From JAPWJZ01 sp965279315 (GTDB lineage: Bacteria > Pseudomonadota > Alphaproteobacteria > Micavibrionales > UBA2020): a stretch of DNA of 64,000 nt. The stretch covers positions 1,426,001-1,490,000 of the forward strand of contig OZ257145.1 in assembly GCA_965279315.1 (NCBI GenBank). Reading direction: 5' to 3'. The translations under genes were made by a program, and so were the position numbers. The notes under the pieces were generated by a model, which made no database searches, had not been told where the DNA came from, and saw nothing but the letters and a program-made list of their open reading frames with translations. Of this stretch, positions 34,805 to 44,133 are shown piece by piece. Every line of letters begins with the position of its first letter. Position 1 is the stretch's first letter.

Positions 34805-35641
34805 TTATCCGATGCCGGAGAGACCCGGCGGCTTTTGCGTTTCGGTTATGTCGACCGTATCGCCCGCATGGATCACGCCGGTCGATTCCGGGATGCCGTT
34901 CTGGCCGAAGACGACGCCGGTCATGCCGGGTTCGCGCATCAGGCGGAAAGTTTTCAGCGTCTTGAGCGGTTCGTTGTCGCTGCCGCGCGTGCCGGCCTGC
35001 TGGTCGGTCGCGGTGACGACGCAGCGCAGGCAGGGTTTGGGCAGGTCGATCACGGTGCCGCGGATGCGGATCTTGCGCCAGGTGTCCTCCGCCCATGCGG
35101 GCGCGCCGCTGACGACGATATTGGGGCGGAAACGGTTCATGGGCAGCGGATGCGGCATGCGGGTGTTCAGGTCGGCAAGGGATTCCGCCAGCGTCACCAG
35201 CACGGGGAAATCATCGGCGAAGCTGGTGGGCGTGTCGCGCTCCGCCTGCGGCGACCCGATGCTGCGCGGCAACCCGCCCTGCCAGACGAGGTGCGCGCGA
35301 AAGCCGAGCGCGGATGATATCCATTTGTCGGCGGCGGCGCCTGCGGTATAGGCCTCCACCTGCTGCTTCCAGATCGTGACGGTGTGCCTGGGCGCGGCAG
35401 GCGAAGGGAAGTCGATGCCGACCGCCGAGCCGTTCAGCCCGAGCGCCAGCATGTCGCCCGCAATCGCGGTTTCGATGGCGGCCATGGCGGGCACTTCGCG
35501 CTGCGTCACGAATTTGTAATTTTCATCGACGATCATCCAGCGCCTGTCATGCGCGAGGCCGCGTTGCTCTAACGCGGCCTCGGTCACATCAACAGCCCGG
35601 CAACCCTTTACAGGGTAGATATGAAGGCTTTCGACTTTCAT
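34805..35641 (-). CDS. MOSC domain protein (YcbX/mARC-like)
   Basis: A 278-residue protein with an N-terminal MOSC beta-barrel domain (LHIYPVKGCRAVDV, RGLAHDRRWMIVDE, FVTQRE) and a C-terminal MOSC domain (NRFRPNIVVSGAPAWAEDTW, PCLRCVVT). The Cys of LRCVVT is placed as the molybdenum ligand in mARC/YcbX proteins, which reduce N-hydroxylated compounds. No ferredoxin domain is fused, so an external electron donor is needed. The ATG overlaps the slipin stop by one base (TGATG), indicating coupling. Confidence 0.88.
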   Translation of the reverse strand: MKVESLHIYPVKGCRAVDVTEAALEQRGLAHDRRWMIVDENYKFVTQREVPAMAAIETAIAGDMLALGLNGSAVGIDFPSPAAPRHTVTIWKQQVEAYTAGAAADKWISSALGFRAHLVWQGGLPRSIGSPQAERDTPTSFADDFPVLVTLAESLADLNTRMPHPLPMNRFRPNIVVSGAPAWAEDTWRKIRIRGTVIDLPKPCLRCVVTATDQQAGTRGSDNEPLKTLKTFRLMREPGMTGVVFGQNGIPESTGVIHAGDTVDITETQKPPGLSGIG

Positions 35642-36372
35642 CAGGTAATGCGCTTCAGGAACTCCATCGGCAGCGGCAGGATGATCGTGCTGCTGCGGTC
35701 GTTTGCGATATCCTGGAAGGCCGAGAGGTAGCGCAGCTGCATCGCGCCGGAGGAGCCGAGTTTCGTTGCGGCCTCCACCAGTTTGTCGGCAGCCTGCAAT
35801 TCCCCTTCGGCGGAGATGATTTTCGCGCGGCGTTCGCGTTCCGCCTCCGCCTGGCGGCCGATGGCGCGGATCATGCTTTCGGCAAGGTCAATGTGTTTCA
35901 GCGCGACGTTCTGCACCTTGATGCCCCACTGGTCGGTCTGGCCGTCCAGCAGCTCGCGGATATCGGCGGAGAGCTTGTCGCGGCCGGTCAGCAATTCATC
36001 CAGCTCGTGCTTGCCGAGCACTTCGCGGAGCGTCGTCTGCGACAGCTCCGACGTGGCGCGCATGAAATCGGCGACGTTGTTGATCGATTTTTCAGGCGCG
36101 ACGACGCGGTAGTAAATGACCGCGTTGACCTTCACCGAAATGTTGTCCTTGGTGATGATGTCCTGGCTCGGCACGTCGATGGTGCGCACGCGCAGGTCGA
36201 TGCGGGTCATGGTCTGCACGATCGGGATCAGCAGGATCAGGCCGGGGCCTTTCACGCCGGTATAACGGCCGAGGGTGTAGACGACGCCGCGTTCATATTC
36301 CTTCAGGATCCGTACGGCATAGCCGAGGAAAACGAGAGCAATGACAAAAACAAAACCAAAACCGATGCCCAT
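35641..36372 (-). CDS. Slipin (SPFH/stomatin family membrane protein)
   Basis: The 243-residue product has one N-terminal membrane segment (residues 2-22), then the SPFH domain: EYERGVVYTLGRYTGVKGPGL, IDLRVRTIDVPSQDIITKDN, and the helical part with AEAERERRAKIISAEGE. Slipins form membrane-microdomain scaffolds and are typically partnered by NfeD, whose gene lies 25 bases upstream in the same direction. It precedes the MOSC gene, with overlapping stop and start. Confidence 0.94.
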   Translation of the reverse strand: MGIGFGFVFVIALVFLGYAVRILKEYERGVVYTLGRYTGVKGPGLILLIPIVQTMTRIDLRVRTIDVPSQDIITKDNISVKVNAVIYYRVVAPEKSINNVADFMRATSELSQTTLREVLGKHELDELLTGRDKLSADIRELLDGQTDQWGIKVQNVALKHIDLAESMIRAIGRQAEAERERRAKIISAEGELQAADKLVEAATKLGSSGAMQLRYLSAFQDIANDRSSTIILPLPMEFLKRIT

Positions 36373-36397
36373 TTTTAAAGTCCTTTTCTGTTGAGCG

Positions 36398-37783
36398 TTA
36401 AACTTGTTCCGGACGCACGATCAGGCGCAGGCCGTCGATCTGGACGACCTTCACCATGTCGCCCGGGTTGATGATGAATTCCGGCGCCGCCGCCGATGCG
36501 CTCCAGATTTCGCCGGTGATGCGCACTTCGCCGTGGCCTTGCGACCATGTCAAAACCTGCGCGGGCGTCTGCATCAGTTCTTCCTGCCCCGTGACCGTGG
36601 GCGCGCGCTGCGCCCGGACGGCGACGGCGAGCAGGACGGAGAGGAAGGCGAGCGAGCTTAAGGTCACAAGGCCGATCAGCCACGGGTCGACGCCGAACCC
36701 CGGCGTGGTGCTGTCAATCAGCATCGACGCCCCGACCGCAAAGGATATCGCGCCGCCGATGCCGAGCGCGCCGAAGGCGGGCGCAAAGGCCTCGCCGATC
36801 ATCAGCGCGATGCCGGTCAGCATCAGCGCAAGGCCGGTGTAGTCGATCGGCAGCACGTTCATCGCGAACAGGCCGAGGATAAAGCTGATCAGGCCCATCA
36901 CGCCCGGCAGCACGACGCCGGGATTGAGCATTTCATAGATCAGGCCGAGCGCGCCCAGCGTGACCAGCATAAAGGCGGTGTCGGGCGATGCGATGATGTC
37001 CAGCAGGTTGGTGCGCCAGTCGGCCTCGAGCGTTTCAAACCGCGCGTTTTTGGTGTTCAGCTTCAGCGTCTTGCTGCCCGCCATCTTCACGGTGCGGCCG
37101 TCGATTTTCTCCAAAAGGTCGGCCACGTTATCCGCGATCAGGTCGATCGATTTGGAGGCAAGGCTTTCGGTCGCGGTCGCGCTGACCGCGTCGCGCACGG
37201 CGCGTTCCGCCCATTCGGCGTTGCGGCCGCGCAGTTCGGCAAGCCCCCGGATATAGGCGGCGGCATCGTTGACCATTTTATGCTCCAGCGTCGATTTCGG
37301 CTGGACTTTGGCGGGGTCGACCTTCTGCATCGTCGGGTCGTTATTTTCCATCGGGCTGTTGTCGCCCATCATGATCGGCGTAGCCGCGCCGATGACGGTC
37401 GACGGCGCCATCGCGGCGATGTGGCTGGCGTAAAGGATATACGTGCCGGCCGATGCCGCGTGCGATCCGGGCGGGCTGACGTAAGTGGCGACCGGCACGG
37501 GGCTGTCGAGGATGACCTGGATGATCGTCTGCATGGAATCGTAAAGCCCGCCGGGGGTCTGCATTTCCAGCACGGCGATATCGGCCTTGCGCTTGGCGGC
37601 TTCGGCAAGGCCGCGACGGATGAGGTCGAGCGAGGCGGGGCTGATCATGCCCTCCACCTTGATGACGACGGCAAGCGGCTGGTTCACGGGGGGCGCGTCT
37701 TCGGCGGGTGCCTTGGCCTGCTGGAACAACAGGAAGCCCGCAATCCACATGATGGTAAACAGGGGCTTGAGATATTTTTTCAT
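36398..37783 (-). CDS. Long-form NfeD (ClpP-like membrane serine protease, NfeD1b)
   Basis: A 461-residue protein with signal peptide, a ClpP/crotonase-like protease domain, five to six membrane segments and a C-terminal OB fold. In the protease part MQTPGGLYDSM and GSHAASAGTYI give the nucleophile Ser, and the Lys of KSTLEHKMVNDAAAYI is the likely general base, as in archaeal 1510-N. The family cleaves stomatin/slipin partners, and a slipin gene follows directly. The ATG at 37783 is preferred because a signal peptide begins there; upstream in-frame starts add an unlikely segment. Confidence 0.92.
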   Translation of the reverse strand: MKKYLKPLFTIMWIAGFLLFQQAKAPAEDAPPVNQPLAVVIKVEGMISPASLDLIRRGLAEAAKRKADIAVLEMQTPGGLYDSMQTIIQVILDSPVPVATYVSPPGSHAASAGTYILYASHIAAMAPSTVIGAATPIMMGDNSPMENNDPTMQKVDPAKVQPKSTLEHKMVNDAAAYIRGLAELRGRNAEWAERAVRDAVSATATESLASKSIDLIADNVADLLEKIDGRTVKMAGSKTLKLNTKNARFETLEADWRTNLLDIIASPDTAFMLVTLGALGLIYEMLNPGVVLPGVMGLISFILGLFAMNVLPIDYTGLALMLTGIALMIGEAFAPAFGALGIGGAISFAVGASMLIDSTTPGFGVDPWLIGLVTLSSLAFLSVLLAVAVRAQRAPTVTGQEELMQTPAQVLTWSQGHGEVRITGEIWSASAAAPEFIINPGDMVKVVQIDGLRLIVRPEQV

Positions 37784-37883
37784 GGCAATAATCCGGCGTG
37801 AAAATGCGAGCGCAATAACCATGCGAATTCTAGCAAAATACTGGCAGGACAGACTATACAATCCGCGCGCGCGTTATGGATAG

Positions 37884-38912
37884 TTAAGCGGCCTTTTTCG
37901 GCGCATCCGGCTTATTCTGGATAGTCCCCGTGCGGATAGCGGGCGCGTTCCTGCCCACCTTCGGCTCCGCCCCGAAATGCTGGATGATATCGGACGCCCA
38001 TTCCGCGCCCATCGCCCCTGCTTCCGCCGCAGTCTTGCCCTGCGCGAGGCCGTAAAGGAACCCCGCCGCGAACTGGTCGCCCGCGCCGTTGGTATCGACG
38101 ATCTTTGCCTTGTCCAGCAGCTTTGCCGGCACATGCGTCATGCCCGCTGCGTCGATCACATACGCGCCTGCCGCGCCTGCCGTGATCGATGCGGTGACGC
38201 CGAGGGACTGCACCTTCGCAATCGTTTCCTCCAGCGTGGATGTGGCGAACAGCGCCATGAATTCGCGTTTGTCGCCGACCAGGATATCGGCGTGGGACAG
38301 CGCGAGGGCAAGATATGCCGGCTGGTGACGCGCCACCAATCCTGCATCGTTCAGCGCAAGCGCAACAAGGCTGCCGGATTGTTTTGCCGCATCCGCCGCA
38401 AATGCCACCGTCTCGCGGCCTGTTTCGGATAGCCACAGGTAGCTGTCGAAATAGGTAATTTTTCCCTGCGCGATCAGTTTCGTGTCGATGTCTTCGGGGC
38501 GCATTTCCATGCTGGCGCCGGGGGCGGAGGCAAAGCTGCGCTCGCGGTCGGGCGTGGTGAGGGCGAGGATGACGGTCGTGCCGGTCGCGGGATTGTCGGA
38601 CAATAACGGCGTGAATGCGACGCCGTGATCCGCCATGCGCTGCGTGATGAAGGTACCGTGGTCGTCATTCGCAATCTTGCCGGTCAGCGCAACCGCGCCG
38701 CCGCGCAGGGCAACGCCCGCCGCGACATTCGTGCCGGGCCCGCCCGGGTTGCGGGAGCATTTCAGCTCGCCCGCGATTTCCTTTGCCTCTGCCGCGGTGA
38801 CCAGCGTCGAAAAACCTTTCGGCAGGTTGTGCGCCGCCAGATCCGCATCCTGCGCCGCCAGCTGCATATCGACGGTAATCGAGCCGATGCAAACGAGGTC
38901 GTATTTCTTCAT
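37884..38912 (-). CDS. PfkB-family kinase, adenosine-kinase-like
   Basis: A 342-residue ribokinase-fold sugar/nucleoside kinase. The N-terminal block holds the di-Gly segment NPGGPGTNVAAG, and the signature near the C-terminus is DTNGAGDQFAAGFLYGL, with Asp as catalytic base. Alphaproteobacterial proteins of this type are usually named adenosine kinase, but ribokinase or fructokinase substrates cannot be ruled out. It starts two bases after the leuB stop, so it is very probably read from the leuB transcript. Confidence 0.88.
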   Translation of the reverse strand: MKKYDLVCIGSITVDMQLAAQDADLAAHNLPKGFSTLVTAAEAKEIAGELKCSRNPGGPGTNVAAGVALRGGAVALTGKIANDDHGTFITQRMADHGVAFTPLLSDNPATGTTVILALTTPDRERSFASAPGASMEMRPEDIDTKLIAQGKITYFDSYLWLSETGRETVAFAADAAKQSGSLVALALNDAGLVARHQPAYLALALSHADILVGDKREFMALFATSTLEETIAKVQSLGVTASITAGAAGAYVIDAAGMTHVPAKLLDKAKIVDTNGAGDQFAAGFLYGLAQGKTAAEAGAMGAEWASDIIQHFGAEPKVGRNAPAIRTGTIQNKPDAPKKAA

Positions 38913-38914
38913 GA

Positions 38915-40036
38915 TTACGCGGCTTTCTGTTTTGCGGCGGAGAGCGTTTCGATGAGGGCGGCGCCCATGTCCGACGTCGAAAGTTTTTTCGCGCCGTCGC
39001 TCATGATATCGGCGGTGCGGTACCCTTTCGCCAGCACAGCCTCGATGGAATCTTCCAGCAGCTGCGCTTCCTTCTGCATGTCGAAGGAATAACGGAACAT
39101 CATGGCGACCGACAGGATGGTGGCGAGCGGGTTGGCGATGCCTTTCCCTGCGATATCGGGGGCGGAGCCGTGGATGGGTTCATAAAGCGCCGCGCGCTTG
39201 CCATCGGGCTTGACCGCGCCCAGCGATGCGGAGGGCAGCATGCCCAGCGATCCTGTCAGCATCGCGGCCTCGTCCGACAAAATATCGCCGAACAGGTTGT
39301 CGGTCACGATCACATCGAACTGCGCGGGGTTGCGCAGCAGCTGCATCGCGCAGTTGTCGGCGTACATATGGCTGAGCTGCACGTCTTTATATTCCGCCTC
39401 GTGCAGCTTGGTCACTTCCTCGCGCCACAGCTTGCCGGATTCCATGACGTTGGCTTTTTCGGCGGAGCAGACCTTGTTGCCGCGCTTGCGGGCAAGCTCG
39501 AACGCCACGCGCGCGACGCGGATGATTTCGTTGGTGGTGTAGACTTGCGTGTTCACGCCGCGGCGCTGGCCGTCGGGCAATGTCGTGATGCCGCGCGGTT
39601 CGCCGAAATAGACGCCGCCCGTCAATTCGCGCACGATCATGATGTCGAGCCCCTTGACGACCGATGCCTTCAGCGTCGATGCATCGACGAGCGCATCGAA
39701 CACTTTCGCGGGGCGCAGGTTGGCGAACAGCTCCAGTTCCTTGCGCAGTTTCAGCAGGCCCGCTTCGGGGCGGATCGCGTAATCGACCTTGTCCCATTTC
39801 GGGCCGCCGACGGCGGCCAACAAAACGGCATCCGCCTTGCGGCATTTCTCCAGCGTCGCATCCGACAGCGGCACGCCGTGCCTGTCGATCGAACAGCCGC
39901 CCAGATCGCCTTCGGAGGTCTCCAGTTTCGTGCCGAAATGCTGGTTGAACCAGCCGAGCACTTTCAACGCCTCCGCCATCACTTCGGGGCCAAGGCCGTC
40001 GCCGGGCAGGGTCACGATTTGCTTGGTGCCGGTCAT
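38915..40036 (-). CDS. leuB: 3-isopropylmalate dehydrogenase
   Basis: Third step of leucine synthesis: oxidative decarboxylation of 3-isopropylmalate with NAD+. The 373-residue product has LPGDGLGPEVM, the substrate Args in LRKELELFANLRPAKV and the signature DNLFGDILSDEAAMLTGSLG, plus EPIHGSAPDIAGKGIANP. It is complete. leuB is separated from leuD by a SulP transporter gene, unlike the usual tight leuCDB cluster. Confidence 0.97.
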   Translation of the reverse strand: MTGTKQIVTLPGDGLGPEVMAEALKVLGWFNQHFGTKLETSEGDLGGCSIDRHGVPLSDATLEKCRKADAVLLAAVGGPKWDKVDYAIRPEAGLLKLRKELELFANLRPAKVFDALVDASTLKASVVKGLDIMIVRELTGGVYFGEPRGITTLPDGQRRGVNTQVYTTNEIIRVARVAFELARKRGNKVCSAEKANVMESGKLWREEVTKLHEAEYKDVQLSHMYADNCAMQLLRNPAQFDVIVTDNLFGDILSDEAAMLTGSLGMLPSASLGAVKPDGKRAALYEPIHGSAPDIAGKGIANPLATILSVAMMFRYSFDMQKEAQLLEDSIEAVLAKGYRTADIMSDGAKKLSTSDMGAALIETLSAAKQKAA

Positions 40037-40106
40037 GAGAATCTCCTAAATTTTCTGGAACGATTTAAATTATCAGGTCGCGGGGCGATGTTCAATTTTT
40101 TCGCGG

Positions 40107-41822
40107 TCAGGAATTAAAAACCCCTGTTTTCAGGGATTTCAGCGCGGCTGTTACCGTTACATCGGTGTGTACATGCGCGGTATAGGGCGCGCCCGCGATC
40201 TTGTGGCGGATTCGCCCCGTCACGTTTTCGTGGCCGCAGATGACCACTTCGCGGGATTCCGTGGCGACGGATTCAAGGAATGTTTTCATGCCCATCATGC
40301 CCGTCATGTCGATCATCGGCACATGCGTCAGGTCGATCACCAGCTTGCGGATATCGGTGGAGATCAAATCCGCGCCCGCGATCATTTTGTCGACCGACCC
40401 GAAAAACAGCGGCCCTTCGATGCGGTAGACCATCACGCCTGCGGGCAGTTCGCCATGGGCAAGATCAGCCTTGCCGGGGTTGCTGACATGCAATTGTGTG
40501 GCGTCGGCAACGCGCGTCATGAACAGCAGCGACGCCATCACCATGCCGACCGAAACGCCCGCCACCATATCGACCAGCACGGTCAGCGCAAAACAGGTCA
40601 GCAGCACGATCACGTCGCTGCGCGGCGCCAGCTGCAGGATGCGCACGAACTGGTGCACATGCGACATGCGCCACGCAACGGAAAGGAGGAGGGCCGCCAG
40701 CGCCGCCATCGGGATATAGCTGATATAAGATGCCAGCGTGACGGTATAAAACAGGATCAGCAGCGCATGGATGACCGCCGCCACCGGCGTTTTCGCGCCG
40801 GCATGGATATTCGCGGCGGTGCGCGCCAGCGCGCCCGTCGCGGGGATGCCCGATGCAAGGCCGGAAAAAATATTCGCGATGCCGATGCCGTTCAATTCCG
40901 CATTCGGGTCGTGCCGCGTGCGCGACATGCTGTCGGCGACGGTTGCGGAAAGCAGCGATTCAAGCGCACCGAGTGCGGCAATCACCAGCGCGGGCATCAG
41001 CAAGGTCTGCAATTCCTTAAAATCCGGAATGGCGAATAATGCGCTCGATCCCGGCAGGCTGAAGGACGGCGCATAGGGCGGGATGCCCGGCAGCGTCGCG
41101 CCATCCGGTGTGACATAAGAAAACCGCGTGTTGAGCGTATCGACGCTATAGCCCATTTTCACCAGCGCGAAAGAAATCGCGGTGCCGAGCAGGATGCCGC
41201 CAACAGGCCCCGGGATGCGCGTGGTGATTTTCGGCAGGGCGAAGATGGTGATGATGGTTGCAAAACCGATCAACGCCTCCTGCGGCGTGAAGCCGGGCAG
41301 GGCGTGCCAGATGGCGGCCGCTTTCTCGACATAATGGCCGGACAGTTTTGCAATGCCAAGCCCCAGGAAATCATTCAGCGCCAGTGTCGCAATCGTGACC
41401 GCGATGCCTGCCGTGAAACCCGTCGTGACGGGATAAGGCACGAAATGGATGAGTTTTCCGGCGCGCGCCACGCCCATCAGGATCAGGAAGATGCCCGCCA
41501 GTATCTGGCACCAGATAATGCCGTGCAGCCCGTATTGCGCCACGATGGGCGCGACGATCACGACGAAGGCGGCGGTCGGGCCGCTCACCTGCGTTGGTGA
41601 CCCGCCCAGCACTGCCGCCACGATGCCCGCGACAATCGCCGTATAAAGCCCGTGCTGCGGCGGCAACCCGACGGCAATCGCCAATGCCATCGACAGCGGC
41701 AGCGCGACGAGCGAGACGATCAGCCCCGCCGTGAAATCGGCGCGGAAAGTTTTGAGCGAATAACCCTTGAGCCCCGCGCGAAGCGCCGTGGCAAGCGGGA
41801 AGATCGGCTGTTTTGCATGCAT
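40107..41822 (-). CDS. SulP family anion transporter with STAS domain
   Basis: A 571-residue inner-membrane protein. The first 420 residues hold 10-12 hydrophobic segments with the SulP signature region (GLPPQHGLYTAIVAG, SGPTAAFVVIVAP, and ALGALESLLSATVADSMS). Residues 450-565 form a cytoplasmic STAS domain (LVIDLTHVPMIDMTGM). Substrates of such proteins include sulfate, bicarbonate and dicarboxylates; the sequence does not decide. It lies between leuD and leuB, 21 bases after leuD. Confidence 0.93.
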   Translation of the reverse strand: MHAKQPIFPLATALRAGLKGYSLKTFRADFTAGLIVSLVALPLSMALAIAVGLPPQHGLYTAIVAGIVAAVLGGSPTQVSGPTAAFVVIVAPIVAQYGLHGIIWCQILAGIFLILMGVARAGKLIHFVPYPVTTGFTAGIAVTIATLALNDFLGLGIAKLSGHYVEKAAAIWHALPGFTPQEALIGFATIITIFALPKITTRIPGPVGGILLGTAISFALVKMGYSVDTLNTRFSYVTPDGATLPGIPPYAPSFSLPGSSALFAIPDFKELQTLLMPALVIAALGALESLLSATVADSMSRTRHDPNAELNGIGIANIFSGLASGIPATGALARTAANIHAGAKTPVAAVIHALLILFYTVTLASYISYIPMAALAALLLSVAWRMSHVHQFVRILQLAPRSDVIVLLTCFALTVLVDMVAGVSVGMVMASLLFMTRVADATQLHVSNPGKADLAHGELPAGVMVYRIEGPLFFGSVDKMIAGADLISTDIRKLVIDLTHVPMIDMTGMMGMKTFLESVATESREVVICGHENVTGRIRHKIAGAPYTAHVHTDVTVTAALKSLKTGVFNS

Positions 41823-41843
41823 GTCAAAAATGCGGCTGTTTTA

Positions 41844-42449
41844 TCAGCCGTAGAGCCATGGTTGGGTTTTCTTCTGCGCGTCCTCGAACGTCGAAATCGT
41901 CGTTTCTTTTTCGAGCGTCAGGCCGATATCGTCGAGGCCGTTCAGCAGGCATTTTTTGCGGAACGGGTCGATGTCGAATTTGTATTCCTTGCGGTTGCCG
42001 CCGGTCACCGTCTGCCTGGCGAGGTCGATGGTGAGTTCGAGGCCTGCTTCCGCATCCTTCATCAATTCCTCGACCTGTTCTTTCGGCAGGACAAGCGGCA
42101 GGATGCCGTTCTTGAAGCAGTTGTTGTAAAAGATGTCGGCGTAAGACGGCGCGATCACGCAGCGGATGCCGAAATCCAGCAGCGACCACGGCGCATGTTC
42201 GCGGCTCGACCCGCAGCCGAAATTCTCGCCCGCGACAAGGATTTGCGCATGGCGATAGGCCGGCTTGTTCAGCACGAAATCCGGCTTCTCAACGCCTTCC
42301 GGCGTGAAGCGCAAATCGTTGAACAGGAATTTGCCCAGCCCCGTACGCTCGATCGTTTTCAGGAACTGCTTCGGGATGATCGCGTCGGTATCGACATTGA
42401 CCATGTTGAGCGGCGCGGCAGGGCCGGTGAGCTTGTCGAATTTTTGCAT
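41844..42449 (-). CDS. leuD: 3-isopropylmalate dehydratase small subunit
   Basis: Forms the isopropylmalate isomerase with LeuC. The 201-residue product carries the family blocks NVDTDAIIPKQFL, ENFGCGSSREHAPWSL, FADIFYNNCFKNGILP-like ADIFYNNCFKNG and the C-terminal FRKKCLLNGLDDIGLTL. It is complete and 109 bases downstream of leuC, with a REP-like palindromic element filling the gap. Confidence 0.96.
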   Translation of the reverse strand: MQKFDKLTGPAAPLNMVNVDTDAIIPKQFLKTIERTGLGKFLFNDLRFTPEGVEKPDFVLNKPAYRHAQILVAGENFGCGSSREHAPWSLLDFGIRCVIAPSYADIFYNNCFKNGILPLVLPKEQVEELMKDAEAGLELTIDLARQTVTGGNRKEYKFDIDPFRKKCLLNGLDDIGLTLEKETTISTFEDAQKKTQPWLYG

Positions 42450-42468
42450 CGTTATCTCTCCACTTGTC

Positions 42469-42550
42469 CGTCATCCCCGCGAAAGCGGGGATCTTGTCGT
42501 CGTTGCAGGCTTACGATGCCCACGGGATTCCCGCTTTCGCGGGAATGACG
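42469..42550. repeat. Paired REP-like palindromes in inverted orientation between leuC and leuD
   Basis: The 25-base arm 42469-42493 (core CCCCGCGAAAGCGGGG) and the arm 42526-42550 (core CCCGCTTTCGCGGG) are inverted copies with two mismatches. Each arm is itself a hairpin. The pattern starting CGTCAT and containing CGCGAAAGCG is a dispersed extragenic palindrome seen in many proteobacteria. It may stabilise or attenuate the leuC-leuD transcript. Confidence 0.85.
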
Positions 42551-42558
42551 CCTAAAAA

Positions 42559-43971
42559 CTACTTCACCAATTCCCTGACATCCGTCAATCGGCCTGTCAG
42601 CGCCGCCGCCGCCGCCATGGCGGGGCTCATCAGGTGCGTGCGGCCGCCGCGGCCTTGGCGGCCTTCGAAGTTGCGGTTGCTTGTGCTGGCGCAACGCTCG
42701 CCGGGCTGGAGCTTGTCGGCGTTCATGGCAAGGCACATGGAACAGCCTGCTTCGCGCCAGTCGAAACCTGCTTCGATAAAGATTTTATCGAGGCCTTCTT
42801 TTTCCGCCTGTTCTTTCACCAGGCCCGAACCGGGCACGATCATCGCGTAAACAGTTTTGGCGACATGGCGACCAGCGGCGATTTTTGCCACTTCGCGCAA
42901 ATCCTCGATGCGGGAATTGGTGCAGGAACCGATGAAGACCTTGTCGATGGTCACGTCGGTCAGGCGCTGGCCGGCGGTGAGGCCCATATAGGTGAGGGCG
43001 CGTTCGATGAATTCGCGCTGGCCCTGATCCTCGATCTTCGCGGGGTCGGGCACGAAACCGGTGATGGGCGCAACCGTTTCGGGGCTGGTACCCCAAGTCA
43101 CTTGCGGCGCGATGTCTTTCGCGTCCAGCCTGATTTCCTTGTCGAAGACTGCGCCTTCATCGGTCACCAGCGTGCGCCAATAGGCGACGGCCTTGTCGAA
43201 ATCCGCGCCCTGCGGCGCCATCGGGCGGCCGTGCAGGTATTCGAAGGTGGTGTCGTCGGGCGCGATCAGGCCTGCGCGCGCGCCGGCTTCGATCGTCATG
43301 TTGCAGACCGTCATGCGGCCCTCCATCGACAGGCTGCGGATGGCGGAGCCTGCGAATTCGATCACGTAACCCGTGCCGCCCGCCGTGCCGATTTTGCCGA
43401 TGATGGCAAGGATGATGTCTTTCGCGGTCGTGAAGGGCGGCAGTTCCCCCTCCACCAGCACGCGCATGTTTTTGGCCGGTTTCTGGATCAGCGTTTGCGT
43501 CGCCAGCACATGCTCGACTTCGGATGTGCCGATGCCGAACGCCAATGCGCCGAATGCGCCATGGGTCGATGTATGGCTGTCGCCGCAGACGATGGTCATG
43601 CCCGGCTGCGTCATGCCCTGTTCAGGGCCGATCACATGTACGATCCCCTGGCGTTTGTCGGCCATGCCGAAATATTCGATGCCGAACTGCGCGACGTTTT
43701 TTTCCAGCGTATCGACCTGCAATTTTGCTTCGGGGTCGGTGATGCCCTTCAGCCGGTCGGGGCTGGTCGGCACGTTGTGATCGACGACGGCCAGCGTCGC
43801 ATCGGGGCGGCGCACGCCGCGCTTGGCCATGCGCAACCCTTCGAAGGCTTGCGGGGAGGTGACTTCATGCACAAGATGGCGGTCGATATAGATGACCGAA
43901 ACGCCGTCATCGTTGCGGCTGACGACATGGCTGTCCCAGATTTTTTCGAACAGGGTGCGCGGCTTGGACAT
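42559..43971 (-). CDS. leuC: 3-isopropylmalate dehydratase large subunit
   Basis: The aconitase-like catalytic subunit, isomerising 2- to 3-isopropylmalate with a [4Fe-4S] cluster. The 470-residue product has VIGPEQGMTQPGMTIVCGDSHTSTHGAFG, FIGSCTNSRIEDLR and AGCSMCLAMN, which supply the three cluster Cys. It is complete and uses a start beginning MSKPRTLFEKIWDSHVV. It follows the rplS terminator, so it presumably has its own promoter in 43972-44080, not identified. Confidence 0.97.
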   Translation of the reverse strand: MSKPRTLFEKIWDSHVVSRNDDGVSVIYIDRHLVHEVTSPQAFEGLRMAKRGVRRPDATLAVVDHNVPTSPDRLKGITDPEAKLQVDTLEKNVAQFGIEYFGMADKRQGIVHVIGPEQGMTQPGMTIVCGDSHTSTHGAFGALAFGIGTSEVEHVLATQTLIQKPAKNMRVLVEGELPPFTTAKDIILAIIGKIGTAGGTGYVIEFAGSAIRSLSMEGRMTVCNMTIEAGARAGLIAPDDTTFEYLHGRPMAPQGADFDKAVAYWRTLVTDEGAVFDKEIRLDAKDIAPQVTWGTSPETVAPITGFVPDPAKIEDQGQREFIERALTYMGLTAGQRLTDVTIDKVFIGSCTNSRIEDLREVAKIAAGRHVAKTVYAMIVPGSGLVKEQAEKEGLDKIFIEAGFDWREAGCSMCLAMNADKLQPGERCASTSNRNFEGRQGRGGRTHLMSPAMAAAAALTGRLTDVRELVK

Positions 43972-44080
43972 GGCTTGAACCTCATTTCATTGAAGCGTTA
44001 AGGGGAAGATATGGCCTTGGCGGGCAAAAGAAAAGGGGAATAGCCGTGTTGCGGGGCAGCAAACGTATACATCACGCGGC

Positions 44081-44114
44081 AACAAAAAAGGCGGCCATTG
44101 CTGGCCGCCTTTTT
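44081..44114 (-). terminator. Rho-independent terminator after rplS
   Basis: A perfect 13-bp stem (44085-44097 with 44102-44114) around a 4-base loop; on the minus strand it runs into T6. It lies 20 bases past the rplS stop and separates the ribosomal genes from leuC. Confidence 0.92.
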
Positions 44115-44133
44115 GTATCTGGTATCCGGAAGA

